A stretch of 64,000 nucleotides of DNA from Aselliscus stoliczkanus (lineage: Eukaryota; Chordata; Mammalia; Chiroptera; Hipposideridae): NCBI GenBank assembly GCA_033961575.1, contig CM066731.1:80993501-81057500 (forward strand), given 5' to 3'. Below the pieces are notes generated by a model. That model was not told the origin of the DNA and made no database searches. It was given only the letters and a program-made list of their open reading frames with translations. Shown piece after piece: positions 1 through 11,612 of the stretch (within the stretch, counting starts at the first letter, position 1; every line of letters starts with the position of its first letter). The position numbers were made by a program, and so were the translations under genes.

Positions 1-78
1 GTCTCCCCTTACTCTCGGGAGATACTAGACCTCTCAGTGGATACCTGAAACTACCAATGGTACCAAACCCTATATATA
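1..78. repeat. Tigger-family DNA transposon fragment
   Basis: The phrases GTGGATACCTGAAAC and ACCAAACCCTATATATAC match, from memory, an internal part of a primate- and mammal-wide pogo/Tigger family (consensus close to GTGGATGCCTGAAACC and ACCGAACCCTATATATAC). It runs off the left edge and is interrupted on the right by the MITE at 79-159. Confidence 0.45.
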
Positions 79-159
79 CTGGGTTGTTGGAAAAGTCATG
101 ATGCATTTTTGCAATGAAAAACATAGAAAAAATATGTCATGACTTTTCCGACAACCCAA
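79..159. mobile_element. 81-bp palindromic mariner-type MITE
   Basis: The first 22 bases from 80 (TGGGTTGTTGGAAAAGTCAT followed by GA) are the reverse complement of the last 22 bases ending at 158, with one mismatch. The short centre also partly self-pairs, so the whole element can form one hairpin. TA dinucleotides flank it at 77-78 and 160-161, as expected for Tc1/mariner target duplication. The size and architecture parallel human MADE1, and the GTTG-N-AAAAGT core resembles cecropia-type mariner ends. No transposase is encoded. Confidence 0.85.
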
Positions 160-197
160 TATATATTGCATTTCCCCCTCACATATATATCTGCTTG

Positions 198-385
198 TAA
201 ATCAGAATTTACTGAATGCCTTGCAGGTGCTAGGTACTGTTCTAAGTACATTAAAGTATTCAGCAGTTTAATCTTCACAACTGCCCTATAAGGAATGGAC
301 GATTATTATCCTCATTTCACAAATGACAAAAACAAGTAGCTTGTCCAAGGCTACACAGCCTTAGTGGACAAATGGATTAGAAGGC
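198..385 (-). repeat. MIR SINE fragment
   Basis: The order of segments (GTGCTAGGTACTGTTCTAAG, then TCACAACTGCCCTATAAGG, then CTCATTTCACAAATGA, then CTTGTCCAAGGCTACACAG) is the reverse complement of the MIR consensus. Several percent divergence and small gaps show great age. Confidence 0.75.
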
Positions 386-559
386 AGGCAGATGGCCACC
401 AAAACCACCCACCACACTGTTTCTGCTCAGGGTGACGAGGAGAGGTATCCGGGGAAGGCTGTCCTGGGAGGAAGGTGGACACACACACCATGTGGGGGCA
501 CAGAGCCTGCACCTGCTGGACACACAAACCTGATGTTTAGTGGCCACCTTGGAACATAT

Positions 560-675
560 TTCTTAGCCCCCCTGAGCCTCTCTTTGCCCATCTGTACAAT
601 GAGGGCAGTGTGTCTTGGCTTGCCGGGTTGTCATGAGGACACACAGAGAATACCAAGGACAGTGCCTAAACGATG
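560..675 (+). repeat. MIR fragment
   Basis: The segments CCTCTCTTTGCCCATCTGTA, GTTGTCATGAGGA and CAGTGCCTAAA follow the order of the MIR 3' half. Confidence 0.5.
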
Positions 676-1717
676 GTGCCTAAAACCCAGCAGAGCTTCC
701 ACAATGAAACTGTAATATAGTTTCTTTAGGGGCAAGAAGGACTGATGGGCCACGTGAACCTGGAGTTAATATTGGAGTAAAGACAGCAAGTCTAGAAAAG
801 ATGATTGGGCCACAAGGCAGAATACCTGTCACGAAACACTCACTCATCTGTCCATTTGCGTATCCTCTAAGCTTCTCAGTTCTTATGTACTGAGTTTATG
901 CCTTGTGAATCCTCACGTCAAAGGGAACTCAAAGTGAGATGCAAAAGTGAATCTCCTAAAAGACTCCTATTACCTATGAATTGCGTGGCAAATGGGGAGA
1001 TACACGGGGCTGGGGGAGAGATCTAACACCATATACAGTCAGCAATATGTACATCTTTTTGATCCAATTTTACAAAAGATTTTTCTGCTAATCTTTGGGT
1101 TCCCGCCCTCTTGTGCGCTCCTAACAAGAGGAAACAGGCCAAATCTGACAGTGATATTCATCTCTGTTATTCCCACCCCTCAAGGGAAATATGTTTATTA
1201 ATGCACCTCTTCCATTGATAAATTACTAAATAGAAAGAAAAGCCTGGCACTCATTTCCCATGGCTTCTCCTGTGATTTATGACCACGATTGGCAGAGCCA
1301 TCACACCCATTCATCTGAGGATGCGCCTGTTCTGATGTCTGACAGCCATGGGTGACCAATCACTGGCCTGCCCTCACCTGGGCAGATATCCAACACTATC
1401 CATTCCTGTTGCCCCTTGCATCTGGACCCTGGTTCATCCTCTGGTTCTTTCTTTTGCTCATTCATGTTTGTTCATTCATGCATCAGACCCTTAGCCAGTG
1501 TTGACAGCATGCTTGGCACTGGGCAGGACACCATGGGGACTTCAAGCCAGGAGGTCCCTCGGCCCTACCTTCCTGGAGCTCACAGTCCAGGTGAGACATG
1601 AAAATGATGGCTGTCACATCAGCAGGATTTGCCAGGTGCTGCCTACGCTGGGTTACGCTAGGTAATCGCAGAGTGCTCAAGGGCATGGTTGCTAATCGCT
1701 GGGGTAGGTGGGAAGGG

Positions 1718-1835
1718 CAGGACATGTGAGAACAGGTCCTGGACCCAGGTTCCAACCCTGCTTGACGGCTGAACTGGGTGGCCTTGGGTGAGTCGCTGAC
1801 CTTTTCTGAGCAGTTCCTCACCTGGAAGATGGGCC
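1718..1835 (+). repeat. MIR fragment
   Basis: Contains the diagnostic order GGTTCCAACCC, GGGTGAGTCGCTGACC, and CCTCACCTGGAAGATGGG. Confidence 0.6.
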
Positions 1836-2289
1836 AACGGCACCCACGTCAGGGCGGCTATGGATCAGGGACCTGCATATCATCCACAGGTCTGGATGGA
1901 CCTCCTGTGGACTCAGGAATCTGGGCTGAGGTTAGCCAGGGGTGCAGGGCGCCCGGCTCCACAGGACCTCGGCAGGGCAGCTGCGGACACCGGCAGCCGT
2001 GGAGCCACTTCCTGGCAAGACATCCCAGGAGCTTTTTTTGTGTCAGATGCTGCTGTCCTCAGCACGGGGCATCAGGACACAGCCTTGTGGCAGGGCTCAT
2101 GGGCCCTGAATCCTCAGCGGTTAGGGAGGATTCCTGCATGGTCCAACCCCTCATCTAGATAGTCTCTGGACTCACTGAGGAGATGCTCTAAGGACATCCA
2201 GCCTGGGTACCTTAATATGCCCCACAGTCTCCCGTTAGCTGTCCACAGTCCCCCCACCCCCCTCTTATGGGGGAATGGAGAGCGTCTAG

Positions 2290-2435
2290 TCTCTGGAGCC
2301 CAGAGGCTTGGGGTTGAGGCTGCCCAGTACCATTTCCTACTTCTGTGATGAAGACAAGGAAACATAGAGCTCTGGCCTCAGCTTCCTCACCTGTGAAGTG
2401 ACTTCATGGGATTGTGTGCAGGTTTACCAGGTGAC
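2290..2435 (+). repeat. MIR fragment
   Basis: Carries CTCTGGAGCCCAGAGGCTTG and GCCTCAGCTTCCTCACCTGT, in MIR order but diverged. Confidence 0.5.
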
Positions 2436-2639
2436 CCGTATGCACCTCAGCCTGGGCCTGGACACAGCAGCCCTGCCTGTCCAGGGCCTGTGGCCAGGTA
2501 TCCTCTGCTTTAGGCTTTCCTCCTGTCTGCAGCTGGGCACAGACCCCCTGCCCGACTGGTGGCCCCTCTATCAGCTCCTCCTGCCTCTCTGTGGTGTGAT
2601 CAATGTAATTGGTTTCTGAAAACCCCCCTGGACACACAG

Positions 2640-2890
2640 GCAGCATAAAGAACTGAGCGTCAGAACGGAGGTGACATCCGAGTCAAATTAGTGTCAATAT
2701 GACAATAAAATATACAGCTCAGAGGAAATATGGGCTGTAAACAGACAACATTTCAATCGGAAACATTTCAATCTTCTCAATGTGGTAGGAGTGGGAGGGG
2801 GTGCGGTTACGGCTGCTGCTGCTCTGCTGTTAAATCACCAATATTCAACAGCATAACACAAGAAAATTCCATTTTAGGGCTCCGGTGACA
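2640..2890. promoter_or_regulatory. Candidate conserved non-coding island (intron 5)
   Basis: An A/T-rich repeat-free block between G/C-richer flanks. It holds the motifs CAAATTAGTG and GACAATAAAATA, and a 15-bp period direct repeat of AACATTTCAATC (2747-2758 and 2762-2773). No repeat family is recognised. Enhancer function is inference only. Confidence 0.3.
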
Positions 2891-4324
2891 ACCAGCGAAT
2901 TCCCTGCTCTCCAGAGAACCACTAGGCGGAATGATAACCTTGGATTCCCTGACTGGTTATCTATTACCTTCCAGAGCAGCATCACTCCTCACTCTTCCTG
3001 CTATAAATCAGCCTCCTTAAGAACAAGAGGCAGTGGGCCTTCATCGACCACCAGCAGGCCAAGAAGCTCCCCGCAGAGGGAGGGGGGGGCTTTCCCTGGA
3101 AGCGCCCATTGTCCTGCCCGCAGCCTGGCCTCCTACTTGGGAGGACTGCAGGGTTTGGGTTTTCAATTAAACAAGAGCCCCATCAGAGGGCTCTCTGCCT
3201 TCCAGCCTTCCCTCCACCGCCCAGGTGTTTTCCCCAATGTAGGATGTATACATGACCCTAATGAGATTATTGTAAGTGCGATGGAGATGGAGGCAGGGAC
3301 ACCTTCCTCAGATATCATCAGGTTTCCCATTTCAGAAAAAACACAAAGTTCTACTTTAGGATGCATGTATTTAACCCCTAAAAGGAAGTCTATTAAAAAT
3401 ATAATATTAAATGAAGAACTGTGTTGATGGCAGTTGGCCAAGGTAAAAATCGTGCTAGTGGTTTGCCAGTGACACTGCTCTGGGGACACTGCTCTGTTGG
3501 ATGTGAACCTTGGAGGCTGTCCTACTCACCCTCTCCCCAGGCAGCCTCGGCCTGGCAGACCCGGTTTCTATACCCCAGCTTGACATTCAAAGCCTCTGGA
3601 AAGTTCTCTCTGCCCCATAGCTCTGCCTCCATTTGGAATGTGAAGGGAAGGTGCTGAGAAAGGGGGCAGGGGTAGGTGTGGTGGCCTCAGGATGGCATCC
3701 TCTGTCTTGCCAAGGAGCTATACAGAGCAGCCCCACTGGAGCGTAAGCACCATAATGGCAGGACTCGGCAGGCTGTGCACTGCTGTGTCCCTAGCACCTA
3801 GAATCATGTCTGACACATAGTGGATGCACAATAAATACCCTCAGAATGAGAAAGAGAGAGAGGGAGAGAGAGGCGGAAGGCCAGGTCTCCCTGACCCCCC
3901 ACAAACTCTCGAGGCCCCCAGCACCTATACATGTTGTCACGGTCATGTTTATGAGCAGCTCCTCCCATGAACACACATGTCCTCAGAGAGTCTCAGGGCC
4001 CTTCCATAGGCAGTCTCCTGAGCTGTGCTGCCCGGCCCCCAACTTTCTCTGCGGGGGTCTGAGCAAAAAGCAACTTGATGGGAAGACCCACTCACGCCTT
4101 CACTGGGTGGACTGAAGCTTTCTGGGAGGTCTCAAGAAGACGGTGCAGCTGGGAGCAGGGAAGAACACCTGAGTGGGAGGGCTTTCCGGGCTCCCTTGGA
4201 TCACGGGAAGGGTAGGGCCAGGGACACCCCAGAAGCAGGTCTGGGTCAGCTGGACACAGGCCTGGGCTAGGAGCACTGGAGTGTCTCAGAGTTGCATGTG
4301 AGCAGTTCATCCACGTAGGCATCG

Positions 4325-4520
4325 GAGCTGAACAGAAATGCCTAAATCATTTTAAAAAGCAGAAGCAAAGTTCTGGGTCTTGTTTTAACTAGTTTGAATA
4401 AAACTAGTAATGACAAATACAGGAGATCATGCTGGACAACTCTGATTTCCATGGGTCATAACCGATTGGGAACAAAGGAAAAGAAACCATCTGTAATTGA
4501 AATCCATCAGGGCTCAGAAA
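4325..4520. promoter_or_regulatory. Candidate regulatory island with SOX-like site (intron 5)
   Basis: A/T-rich unique sequence. It includes an inverted CCAAT box (ATTGG, 4465-4469) followed at once by AACAAAGG (4471-4478), a classic SOX HMG-box target. Function is inferred from motif only. Confidence 0.3.
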
Positions 4521-5029
4521 AGCCTCCAACCACCATCGCCCTGTGCCTCAGCCTGAGAAGCTGATATGCCTGCTCAGGCCAGAGCTGGATGCAGCGATGT
4601 CTCCCTCTGCAACCTGAAGCCAACGGCATCCTCCAGAGAGGTGCAGAAAGGATTGTGGTGGGTGTGATGAGTTAACTGGCAGCAGCTGACGTGAGCCGGG
4701 ATTCTCACTCCCACTGGTGAGCTCACTTCCTCACTGCTCCACCTTCCCAGTTCTCAGATGCTCAGCTCCCAGACACAGCCAATGCTGAGTGCCCCAGAAC
4801 ACAGAGCTGCCCTATTCCCTCCCCATTCCAGGCTCCCTGCAAGCTGAAAGCTGCTTGCCCCAGCAGTTTTTCCTTAAAGAGTTTGCATCTTTCTATCCCA
4901 GATTCTTTTGTGACTGCCACTCACTCATGCATTCACTCTATAAACACAGAGGCCTGATCCTTGGCAGCCATGCACCTGGACCTAGAATAGAGACATCTAG
5001 ATGTAGAAGTTCCAGTCAGTGACAGTTTG

Positions 5030-5640
5030 AGTGCCCCAGGTCCCACAGGTAGGCGCTGAGAGAGATGCAGGAGCCCCGGGGGAGCTGAACAGCTGGGCTG
5101 AAGCAGGATTGGGGTAATGACTCAGGACACGTGCCAACTGACCTGAGTCGTAGGACACATTGTAGGACTGAGCCAGGCCAGCCTGCAGGGAAGGGCACTG
5201 CAGGCAGAAGCACAGGGTTGTCGGGGAGCCTGCAGATGCAGGGGAGTGGTGGGAGTGCCATGTGCAAGTGGGGAAAGACGCGGCTGGATGGGAAAGCCAC
5301 TCAAGCCATGTTTATAGTTTGAATTTTACCCTGAAGGTGATGGGAGCCCCAGGGGCTGACTGCAGAAGGACTGAGGGGATAGGTAATCACTGAGAGGCAG
5401 TGCTGGGAGGGTGACAAGTAACTGGATGGCGGGGAGGGTTGAGAAGCGGGCTTGGCCGCTCTGGGGTATGAGATGGTGGCAAGGATGGGGCAGTGGTGAG
5501 GAAAAGGTATCCAGGACGACAGTGGCACTGTTCTTAAACATGGAGTCGACAGTGGTGCTGGCAATCAAGAGACAAAATCCTGCAGGAGGTGGTAGATTTG
5601 AAAGAGGGAAAAGGATACTGGTGGAAAGAGATTGGAACTA
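5030..5640 (-). repeat. L2 LINE fragment
   Basis: Segments such as GCCATGTTTATAGTTTGAATTTTACCC and GATGGTGGCAAGGATGGGG (broken by divergence) follow the reverse-complement order of the L2 3' region. Diverged and patchy. Confidence 0.45.
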
Positions 5641-6819
5641 GCATTAATTGAGCAGCTACTAGCTACTGTATGCCAGGCACTGAGCCAAGTTCACACATAC
5701 GATCTTACTAAGTGTGTTTAGTTCACACATAACATGCAGGTCTGGGTATCGCCGTCCAGGCACCGTTCAGTCCCACTACCACCTCTGGGCCCAGTTTTCA
5801 CAGCAAGGACACACCACAGGCAGGTGCTGGTCTAGATCTGCCCTAGGCTCACTACATACCCTCTCTGCGCCTGCTACCCCAGCTTCGGCCCAGCTGCTCT
5901 GGGCTGTACTGAAACACATCTGGCCCAGTGGGTCCTCCCTGAGGCCATGGCTCACAGGGCTGGTTAGATGTGCTGGGCTGCCTGGAGGCAGTGTGCCCAG
6001 GAAAAAGCTGATGATGCTAGTGACAAACAGAGTGGGGCTTGGAACCCTGACTTGTAGGCTGGATCCCCACGGTCACTTGATGTTGGGAAGCCCAGTGTGA
6101 TCATCTTACAGTAGGGACAGTAATTCTAGCCTCAGAATGTGGCTGAGGGGAATTGCCTAGGAGAATGTGCATAAGGGCAGAGGACAAAGGCAGCTCTTCT
6201 CATGAAGCAGGTGTTCATGTTGGCTGATTTGGCCTCTCCTGCCCTCTAGGGACACCTGCCTGACCAGACCCCTCGGCCATGGTTTCTCAGTGTCTGCCCA
6301 CTGTCCAGATGGCCTAGCGCCACCCACCCTGAGGCCCTGAGGGTGGGACCCATTTGGGGGCATCTCACATTCAGACCCGGCTATTGCAACACAGCGTTGG
6401 CGGCCCTTATGTACCGTGTTGTATAGTTGTCTGGTTCCTAGCTTTGACACGCTGCACGTCCACAATCTCACCTGAGCCCGACACTCACACCTGTGGACAC
6501 TCCTCTCATTCCCTATGGGAGCACCTATAGGTCTGTCAAGAGGAGAGAAGGGGAGCACATGGATGTGTGTGCACTCAGGGGCCAACGGGCCTAACTTCAC
6601 ACCCGACAATGTGTGCCTAGTGCTGCACTAAACGCCAAGGGAGGGGGGCGGGGTGGGGATGCGGAAACAGACCCATGGGGCAAATGTGCTCTGGGATCCC
6701 CCCAGGGCATCTCAAGAGTGACATAGGACAATATCCAGGGGAGCAGGGTTGGGGGGACTGCAGCACTCCTCCCCAGGAACACTCTCATGGAGGAACAAGC
6801 ACTCTCAGGGAGCTCAGGA

Positions 6820-6960
6820 ACCAGAGAAGGTGTTTCCTGTAAGTGTGCACTGAACAGGGCAGAGAGAGAGAGAAGCAGAAACTGGCAGAGGGCATCTGGA
6901 GAAACTTCCTGAAGGAGGCAAGATCTCAGCCAGACCTTGGGAAGTGAGGCACTCGGCTTT
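6820..6960 (-). repeat. L2 LINE fragment
   Basis: Carries AACTTCCTGAAGGAGGCAAG and AGCCAGACCTTGGG, the diverged reverse complement of a well-known L2 3' segment. Confidence 0.45.
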
Positions 6961-7599
6961 GCTCAGCCAATAAGATGGCGCTGCAGTGGCCAGTGTGGCC
7001 AGGACAGAGTTCTGAGGGGATGGGAGGGGGCTGTGGGGGTGCAGGGGCCCATCCTGAGTCTTGTAGCTCTGCCTGGACCCACAGGACCACCTGCAGCCCA
7101 GCGGGCACGGGGACTTCCCTGTGGGGCTGGCCTCCCTGTAGGCCTCTGTCTGCTGCCAGGCTTCCTCACTCCCTTGAGGAGAGCAAATCTGCAGGAGCCG
7201 CCTGCCTGCTCGCTGCTGTGGTTTCCAGCTCCACCGCCTGGATGCAAGGTCTCTCTGGGCTGGGCTCCAGGACCAGGAGGTGGAGTGGTACTGACTGGGA
7301 GAGGGGCACTTAGCCTCCCTGCCTCCCCCAACAGGGGCTCTATGTTGACCCCAAGGGCTTATGGTCAGGGGGCTTCAAGTGCCCCTGTGAAGGCAGCTGT
7401 GAGGATGGCATTTGATGGGAGGGAAGCACTTGGTACCTGATGGGCACCAAGAACTTCGGCTACCCAGAACATCCCATCTCCTACCCCACAAAGAGCCCTG
7501 CCTGTGGCCCCCGCTCAGTTATTGACACCTCCGTCCATCAGGGGCTCACGCCCAATGCCCTGGGGTTGTCCTTGATGCCTGTCTTCCTCCCTCACTCCA

Positions 7600-8240
7600 C
7601 ATCTGAATTGGCACCAAATCTTGTGGCTCTACCTTCAAAATCTATCTGAAACATGATCATTTCTCCCCCTTTATAATCCAGACTGCCTGGTTCCTTCTAC
7701 CTTGCTCCTAAATCTCAGGTCAGCAGCCTGAGTGAGAATCCTTTAAAAAATAAATCAGATCTTGTTTCTCCTCTGTCCAACCTACTCCAAGGGCCCATTC
7801 TCACTCCCCATGAAAGCCAGAGTCTCACCGAGCCATGACACCTGCAGGGCCAGCCCTGGAACTCCGCTGCCCCATTCCTGCCTTGGCTCACTGGGTGCCA
7901 GGCAAACTGGCTCCTGGATGCTTCTTGAGCCCCAGCAGCTACACAGAAGCCTCAGGGCACTTGTTTCTCCTGCCTGGGTCACTCTTCCCAAATATTTCTG
8001 CACAGCTCACCACTTTCAGTTCTTTGTTAGACTGTCATCTTCCCTGTGTGGATTTCTCAGTGTCCTCATTTAAGATTGCACCCAGTCCACCCTGGTGCGC
8101 CCTACCCGTTTCCCAGCTTTGTGTGTCTCTCCTCACTACGCTATACGATTCATGAAGGCAGAGATGAGTGTGCTTTGATCCCTGGAGTGTCTGCAATTCT
8201 TAAAACACTTTCTGGCCCGGGACTCCCTAAATGTTTGTGT
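7600..8240 (+). repeat. L2 LINE 3' region
   Basis: In order: CCATTCTCACTCCCCATG, GGGCACTTGTTTCTCCTGCC, CACTCTTCCCAAATATTTCT, AGACTGTCATCTTCCC and ATTCATGAAGGCAGAGA. This is the order of the L2 3' end on the plus strand. Confidence 0.6.
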
Positions 8241-8411
8241 GTGTGGTTCAGACTTGGACCCCTGTGTAGTACAGTCGTGGCAGAGATTAAGGTAAATCCC
8301 AGACCCCTCCTTAGGGGTCCTCACCCCCAAAGGAGCAACAAGTACCCCAGGGGGGTACCATCAGCCCTATCCCCTGTCAAGCTCCCTGCCCCCACTCAGC
8401 TCAGCACTCAC

Positions 8412-8597
8412 CGTCCACTGGATTGAGGTAGTCGTGGAGATGGGGTGCGCCAGTGGCACCGCCAGTCTGCATCAGCAGGTCCCCATATGGCGTGGGGTGG
8501 CCTGCCATGAGGGTCATCTGGTGGTAATAGTCTGAGGGGTTGGTGCCTGCAGAGGGGAGGCCAAATAGTCCCCTCTCCTTAAGGTGCTCATGGGCCA
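8412..8597 (-). CDS. GLI2: GLI2 coding exon 5 (N-terminal region, about residues 153-214)
   Basis: This 186-bp exon encodes AHEHLKERGLFGLP, then PSDYYHQMTLMAGHP, PYGDLLMQ and finally HLHDYLNPVD. These are hallmark segments of the GLI2 N-terminus that lead into the next conserved block (outside the window). The minus-strand acceptor is CTTCCTGCCCACAG and the donor is GTGAGT (complement at 8406-8411). It begins at codon position 2 and ends after position 1, so its length is a multiple of three and it could be skipped without a frameshift. Remembered differences from human include A-to-T and V-to-M changes in the middle and SAGTN for APGTT. The open frame continues a few codons into the intron and then stops, as expected. 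The following exon (beginning SRFSSPR in human) is not present at lower coordinates. Confidence 0.97.
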
Positions 8598-9269
8598 CTG
8601 TGGGCAGGAAGGAGGGAGAGAGAACAAAAGCCATCAGAATCTGGCAAAAAAGGAGAGAAACAGCCTGAGTCCCCCTCAGTTCCCTCTCTACCCTGTCCTC
8701 TGCCCCCTGGGCCCCTGTGTCCCTCTCCACTCGCTCCATGTCCTCACTGAGCAGCTCGAGTGGGGTGGGGCATGTTTCTGCTGATGGTCTGGCCTCCCCA
8801 CTGCATTCCTCCATTTCGTCAAAGCTGTAAACACCACTCTTTCCTTTTTCTCCAGGCCCCACAGAAGCCCACAGCTTCAGGCAGACAGCGTCTGTGGTCC
8901 AACAAAGGCTTCAAAGGAAAAAGATGCAAACAGAGGTTCCATGGTGGCCAGTGAGTTGGGCCCTATCAGTCTCACCTGAACATTCAAGGTAAGATCACAG
9001 CCGAGAGCTTGCCCGGCCTGGCCAGGTAAGCCACTCGCCTGCCCGAGTCCACCCATTCCCTGTCCTGCAGCTGCAGAACTCGGGCTGTCTGCCTCCAACC
9101 CTCCCTCAGCCCTGCCCGGGCCTTAGCAGAAGCAGGGAGGAAAACTTCAGCTCTGGAGGGGCTGGCCCTCAGGAGTGTGGTGTTAGGAAAAGCAAAGAGC
9201 TTGGAAACCACACATTCCCATCGCGAGTCCTGGCTTTTACCAGGTGTGCAAAATTGGGAAGGTGCCACC

Positions 9270-9540
9270 TCTCTGAGTTGGCTCAGTCCTCCATCTGTAA
9301 AATGTGGTACTAATACACACCTCTCAAATTACTATTAAAAATAACAGTAGCAGCCAATGTGCGGACGCTGGTGGGGTCTGTGTAGACACAGTGCGGAGGG
9401 AATCACAGTCACTCTCTAATTTCACTATCACCACAACACTGCCAGCTGAGGGGCACCATTCTCCTTCCCTTAGCAGATGAGGATTCTGCAGGTAGAGAGC
9501 TTGCCCAAGGTCACACAACAGGGAGCCTGAATCGAGAGTT
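9270..9540. repeat. MIR fragments, two orientations
   Basis: A plus-strand piece (CAGTCCTCCATCTGTAAAAT, 9280-9345) is followed by a minus-strand piece (GATGAGGATTCTGCAG and GAGCTTGCCCAAGGTCACAC, 9420-9540). Confidence 0.6.
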
Positions 9541-10363
9541 CAAGTTCCTAACCACTGCGACCCCCGCCTCTCTGCTAGCAGTCTTGCAAATACCTAAGGA
9601 GATCTCATGTGTGGTGGGCAGAGAGAAGCCGGTCAGTGGAAGAGGCTTTCCTCTTCCTTCTTGTCCTTCTTTCTATCTCCTGCTGTGTCCCCTAGAGAGA
9701 ACCCTGGCCTCCAGCCAGGCTGACACCTACAGCCAATGCCTGCCTGTGCACTCCTGAAATTCCCTCCCTCCGCTCCTTGCCTGCCACCTCCTCCCTGAAG
9801 CCTTCCCTGGAGTGCCCACTCGTCCTCAGCATACATGTGGTCCGGCAGATGCTGCTTCGGATCGCTGATGAACTTCCCAGCCTCATGTGGGCAGGCCCTG
9901 GGGCTGGCACAGCTGAAGGGGCTGCTGTTTGGGCCGCACACACTAACCATATCTAGTAACTTGGGAACTTGAGCCAGGGCCAGCAAGGCCTCAGGGTATC
10001 TGGTCTACCCCTTATAGGGGTCAGGACCCTGCATATTAGGCAAGTCCTCTCCAGTGCTAAAGCCATGCCTATTGTCTCTTAGAGCTGGTGTGGTAGGAGC
10101 CACATGGATATTTACATGGAAATCAGGCATAAAATCAGTGCTCAGTCAACAGAAAGTCTCTCTTTAAGGGCAGCCTTGCCTTGCCCCTTAGATCTTCACA
10201 GGCTACACCACTGTCAGCTGAGGCTCCAGTGTCCTTGATTCATAAGATCCCCAGTAGCGTGCTCTCTTCCTTATCCCTCCTGCAGACACCTCGCAGTGCC
10301 TGCTCTGGCCCAGGCCCAGGGAGCTGCTGGGTTCTACCTCCTCCCCAGTAACCCTGTCACCAT

Positions 10364-10800
10364 GTGTATTCGTTTCTGAGGGCTGCTGTAACAAGTGAGT
10401 ACAGCTTTAGTGCTAGCTGCTGTTAATGCAACAGAATTTTATTTCCTTACAGTTCTGGAGGCCAGAGGTCCAAAACCAAGTGTCAGTAGGGCCACATGCC
10501 CTCCGGAGACTTTAGGGGAAAACATGTCCCTGGCTGTTTCCAGTTCTGGGGGTTGCCAGTTTCCTTTGCTGGTGGCCGCATCACTCCCATCTTTACATTG
10601 TTTTCTCATCTGCGTGTCTTATAAGGACACTTGTCATTGGATTTAAGGCCTGAGTGGACAATCCAGGATGATCTCGTCTCAAAATTCTGAACGTCATCCC
10701 ATCTGCGAAGGCCCTTTTTCCAAACGAGGCAACACTCTCAGTGGGGGATTAGGACGTGGACTTACCTTCTTGGGGAGTCATTCAGCCCCTATACCATGTA
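10364..10800 (+). repeat. MaLR-type (MLT1-like) solitary LTR
   Basis: It starts with GTGTATTCGTTTCTGAGGGC and continues with TTCCTTACAGTTCTGGAGGC, CTTATAAGGACACTTGTCAT, and a 3' end GGGGAGTCATTCAGCCC. This is the hallmark order of ERVL-MaLR LTRs. It is an ancient non-coding retroviral relic with no attached gag, pol or env sequence. Confidence 0.75.
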
Positions 10801-11460
10801 TGAACTCCAGGCTGGGCAGATTTTGGAATCTGGCCTGTGGCCTCACACTCTAGATCAGCCCGCCACAGGCTGGGTCATCCCGGGAGGTATGGAGAGGCAC
10901 ATACCCACTTTTCAGGAGACGGTAGCTCAGTGCAGAGGCAGCACAATCCTTCAGGGCACCCCAGCTCAGTCAAAGCCACTCAGGGCACCCACGCAGAGTT
11001 CAGAGCTGGGTTCCAACCCCAAGGGGCCATTGCAGAATGGCGCCACATCCTGGTGGGCCATTTTCAAGTCCCCTGGCTGCAACCACTTGCCTTATCAGGT
11101 TTCTCTTTGGTGAAGACCAGGCAAAGTGCAAACTTCACGGCTAGGGAGATGAACCCGGTGCTTCAGGGAGCTTTTCTGGATATTTGGGGGCCAGAATTTC
11201 TTTCATTACGAAATTCCAGCCTAAGTCTCTTCAGATCCAGGCCTTGGCTTCAGCTCTTGGTTATATCCATGAGCTGGGAGAGGACACATTCATCTTGGTG
11301 AGGATGTGAGGTGGTAACGAGGGACCACAGGCCATGTTTCTGGGAGTCTCTACCCACGGACTCATTAATACACACTGCAAACGTCCTCTAGCCTGGTGCT
11401 GACTCTGGGCTGAGAGGGAAGGTTTCAGTGGGCAGATTTTGAGAAGACATACCTGGTTGC

Positions 11461-11603
11461 TTTTTTTAAAAACTTTTTTTCATTTACAGTTGACATACAG
11501 TACTATATCACTTTCAGGTGTACAATATAGTGATTAGATACTTACATAACTTACGAAGTGATCACCTGATAGGTCTGGTATGCATCGGACACCATCCATA
11601 GTT
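11461..11603 (-). repeat. L1 LINE 3' end with A-tail next to exon 4 donor
   Basis: Read on the minus strand, the sequence starting about base +10 of the intron (ACTATGGATGGTGTCC, then GGTGATCACTTCG, TTGTACACCTGAAAGTG, TGTCAACTGTAAATG) follows the 3' end of a mid-age mammalian L1. It terminates in an A-rich tail at 11461-11480. It is in the same orientation as GLI2. No clear target-site duplication is seen. Confidence 0.75.
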
Positions 11604-11612
11604 TTTACTCAC

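Larger units (their letters stand above)
1..8411 (-). other. GLI2: GLI2 intron 5, partial
   Basis: This is the intron after exon 5, continuing beyond the left edge. It holds a Tigger fragment with a mariner-type MITE at the extreme left, several MIR and L2 fragments, and two A/T-rich repeat-poor islands (2640-2890 and 4325-4520) listed separately. The remaining stretches, such as 700-1400, 2885-3760 and 6150-6800, show no feature I recognise. Open frames up to 180 codons occur by chance; none has a recognisable domain or splice context. Confidence 0.9.
8598..11612 (-). other. GLI2: GLI2 intron 4
   Basis: A 3.0-kb intron between exons 4 and 5, with GT-AG ends. It contains MIR fragments, a MaLR-type LTR at 10364-10800, and an L1 3' end that begins about ten bases inside the donor of exon 4. 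The interval 8600-9260 and the segment 10800-11460 hold nothing I recognise. Confidence 0.93.

Noticed and set aside
2885..3427. 180-codon open frame on the plus strand
   Set aside because: No recognisable domain, no splice or promoter context, and low-complexity Ser/Pro/Arg composition typical of chance frames in G/C-rich intron.
10364..10800. Possible endogenous retrovirus with genes near the LTR
   Set aside because: Only solitary MaLR-type LTR sequence is seen here and at 28590 and 42486; no internal coding remnants lie beside them.
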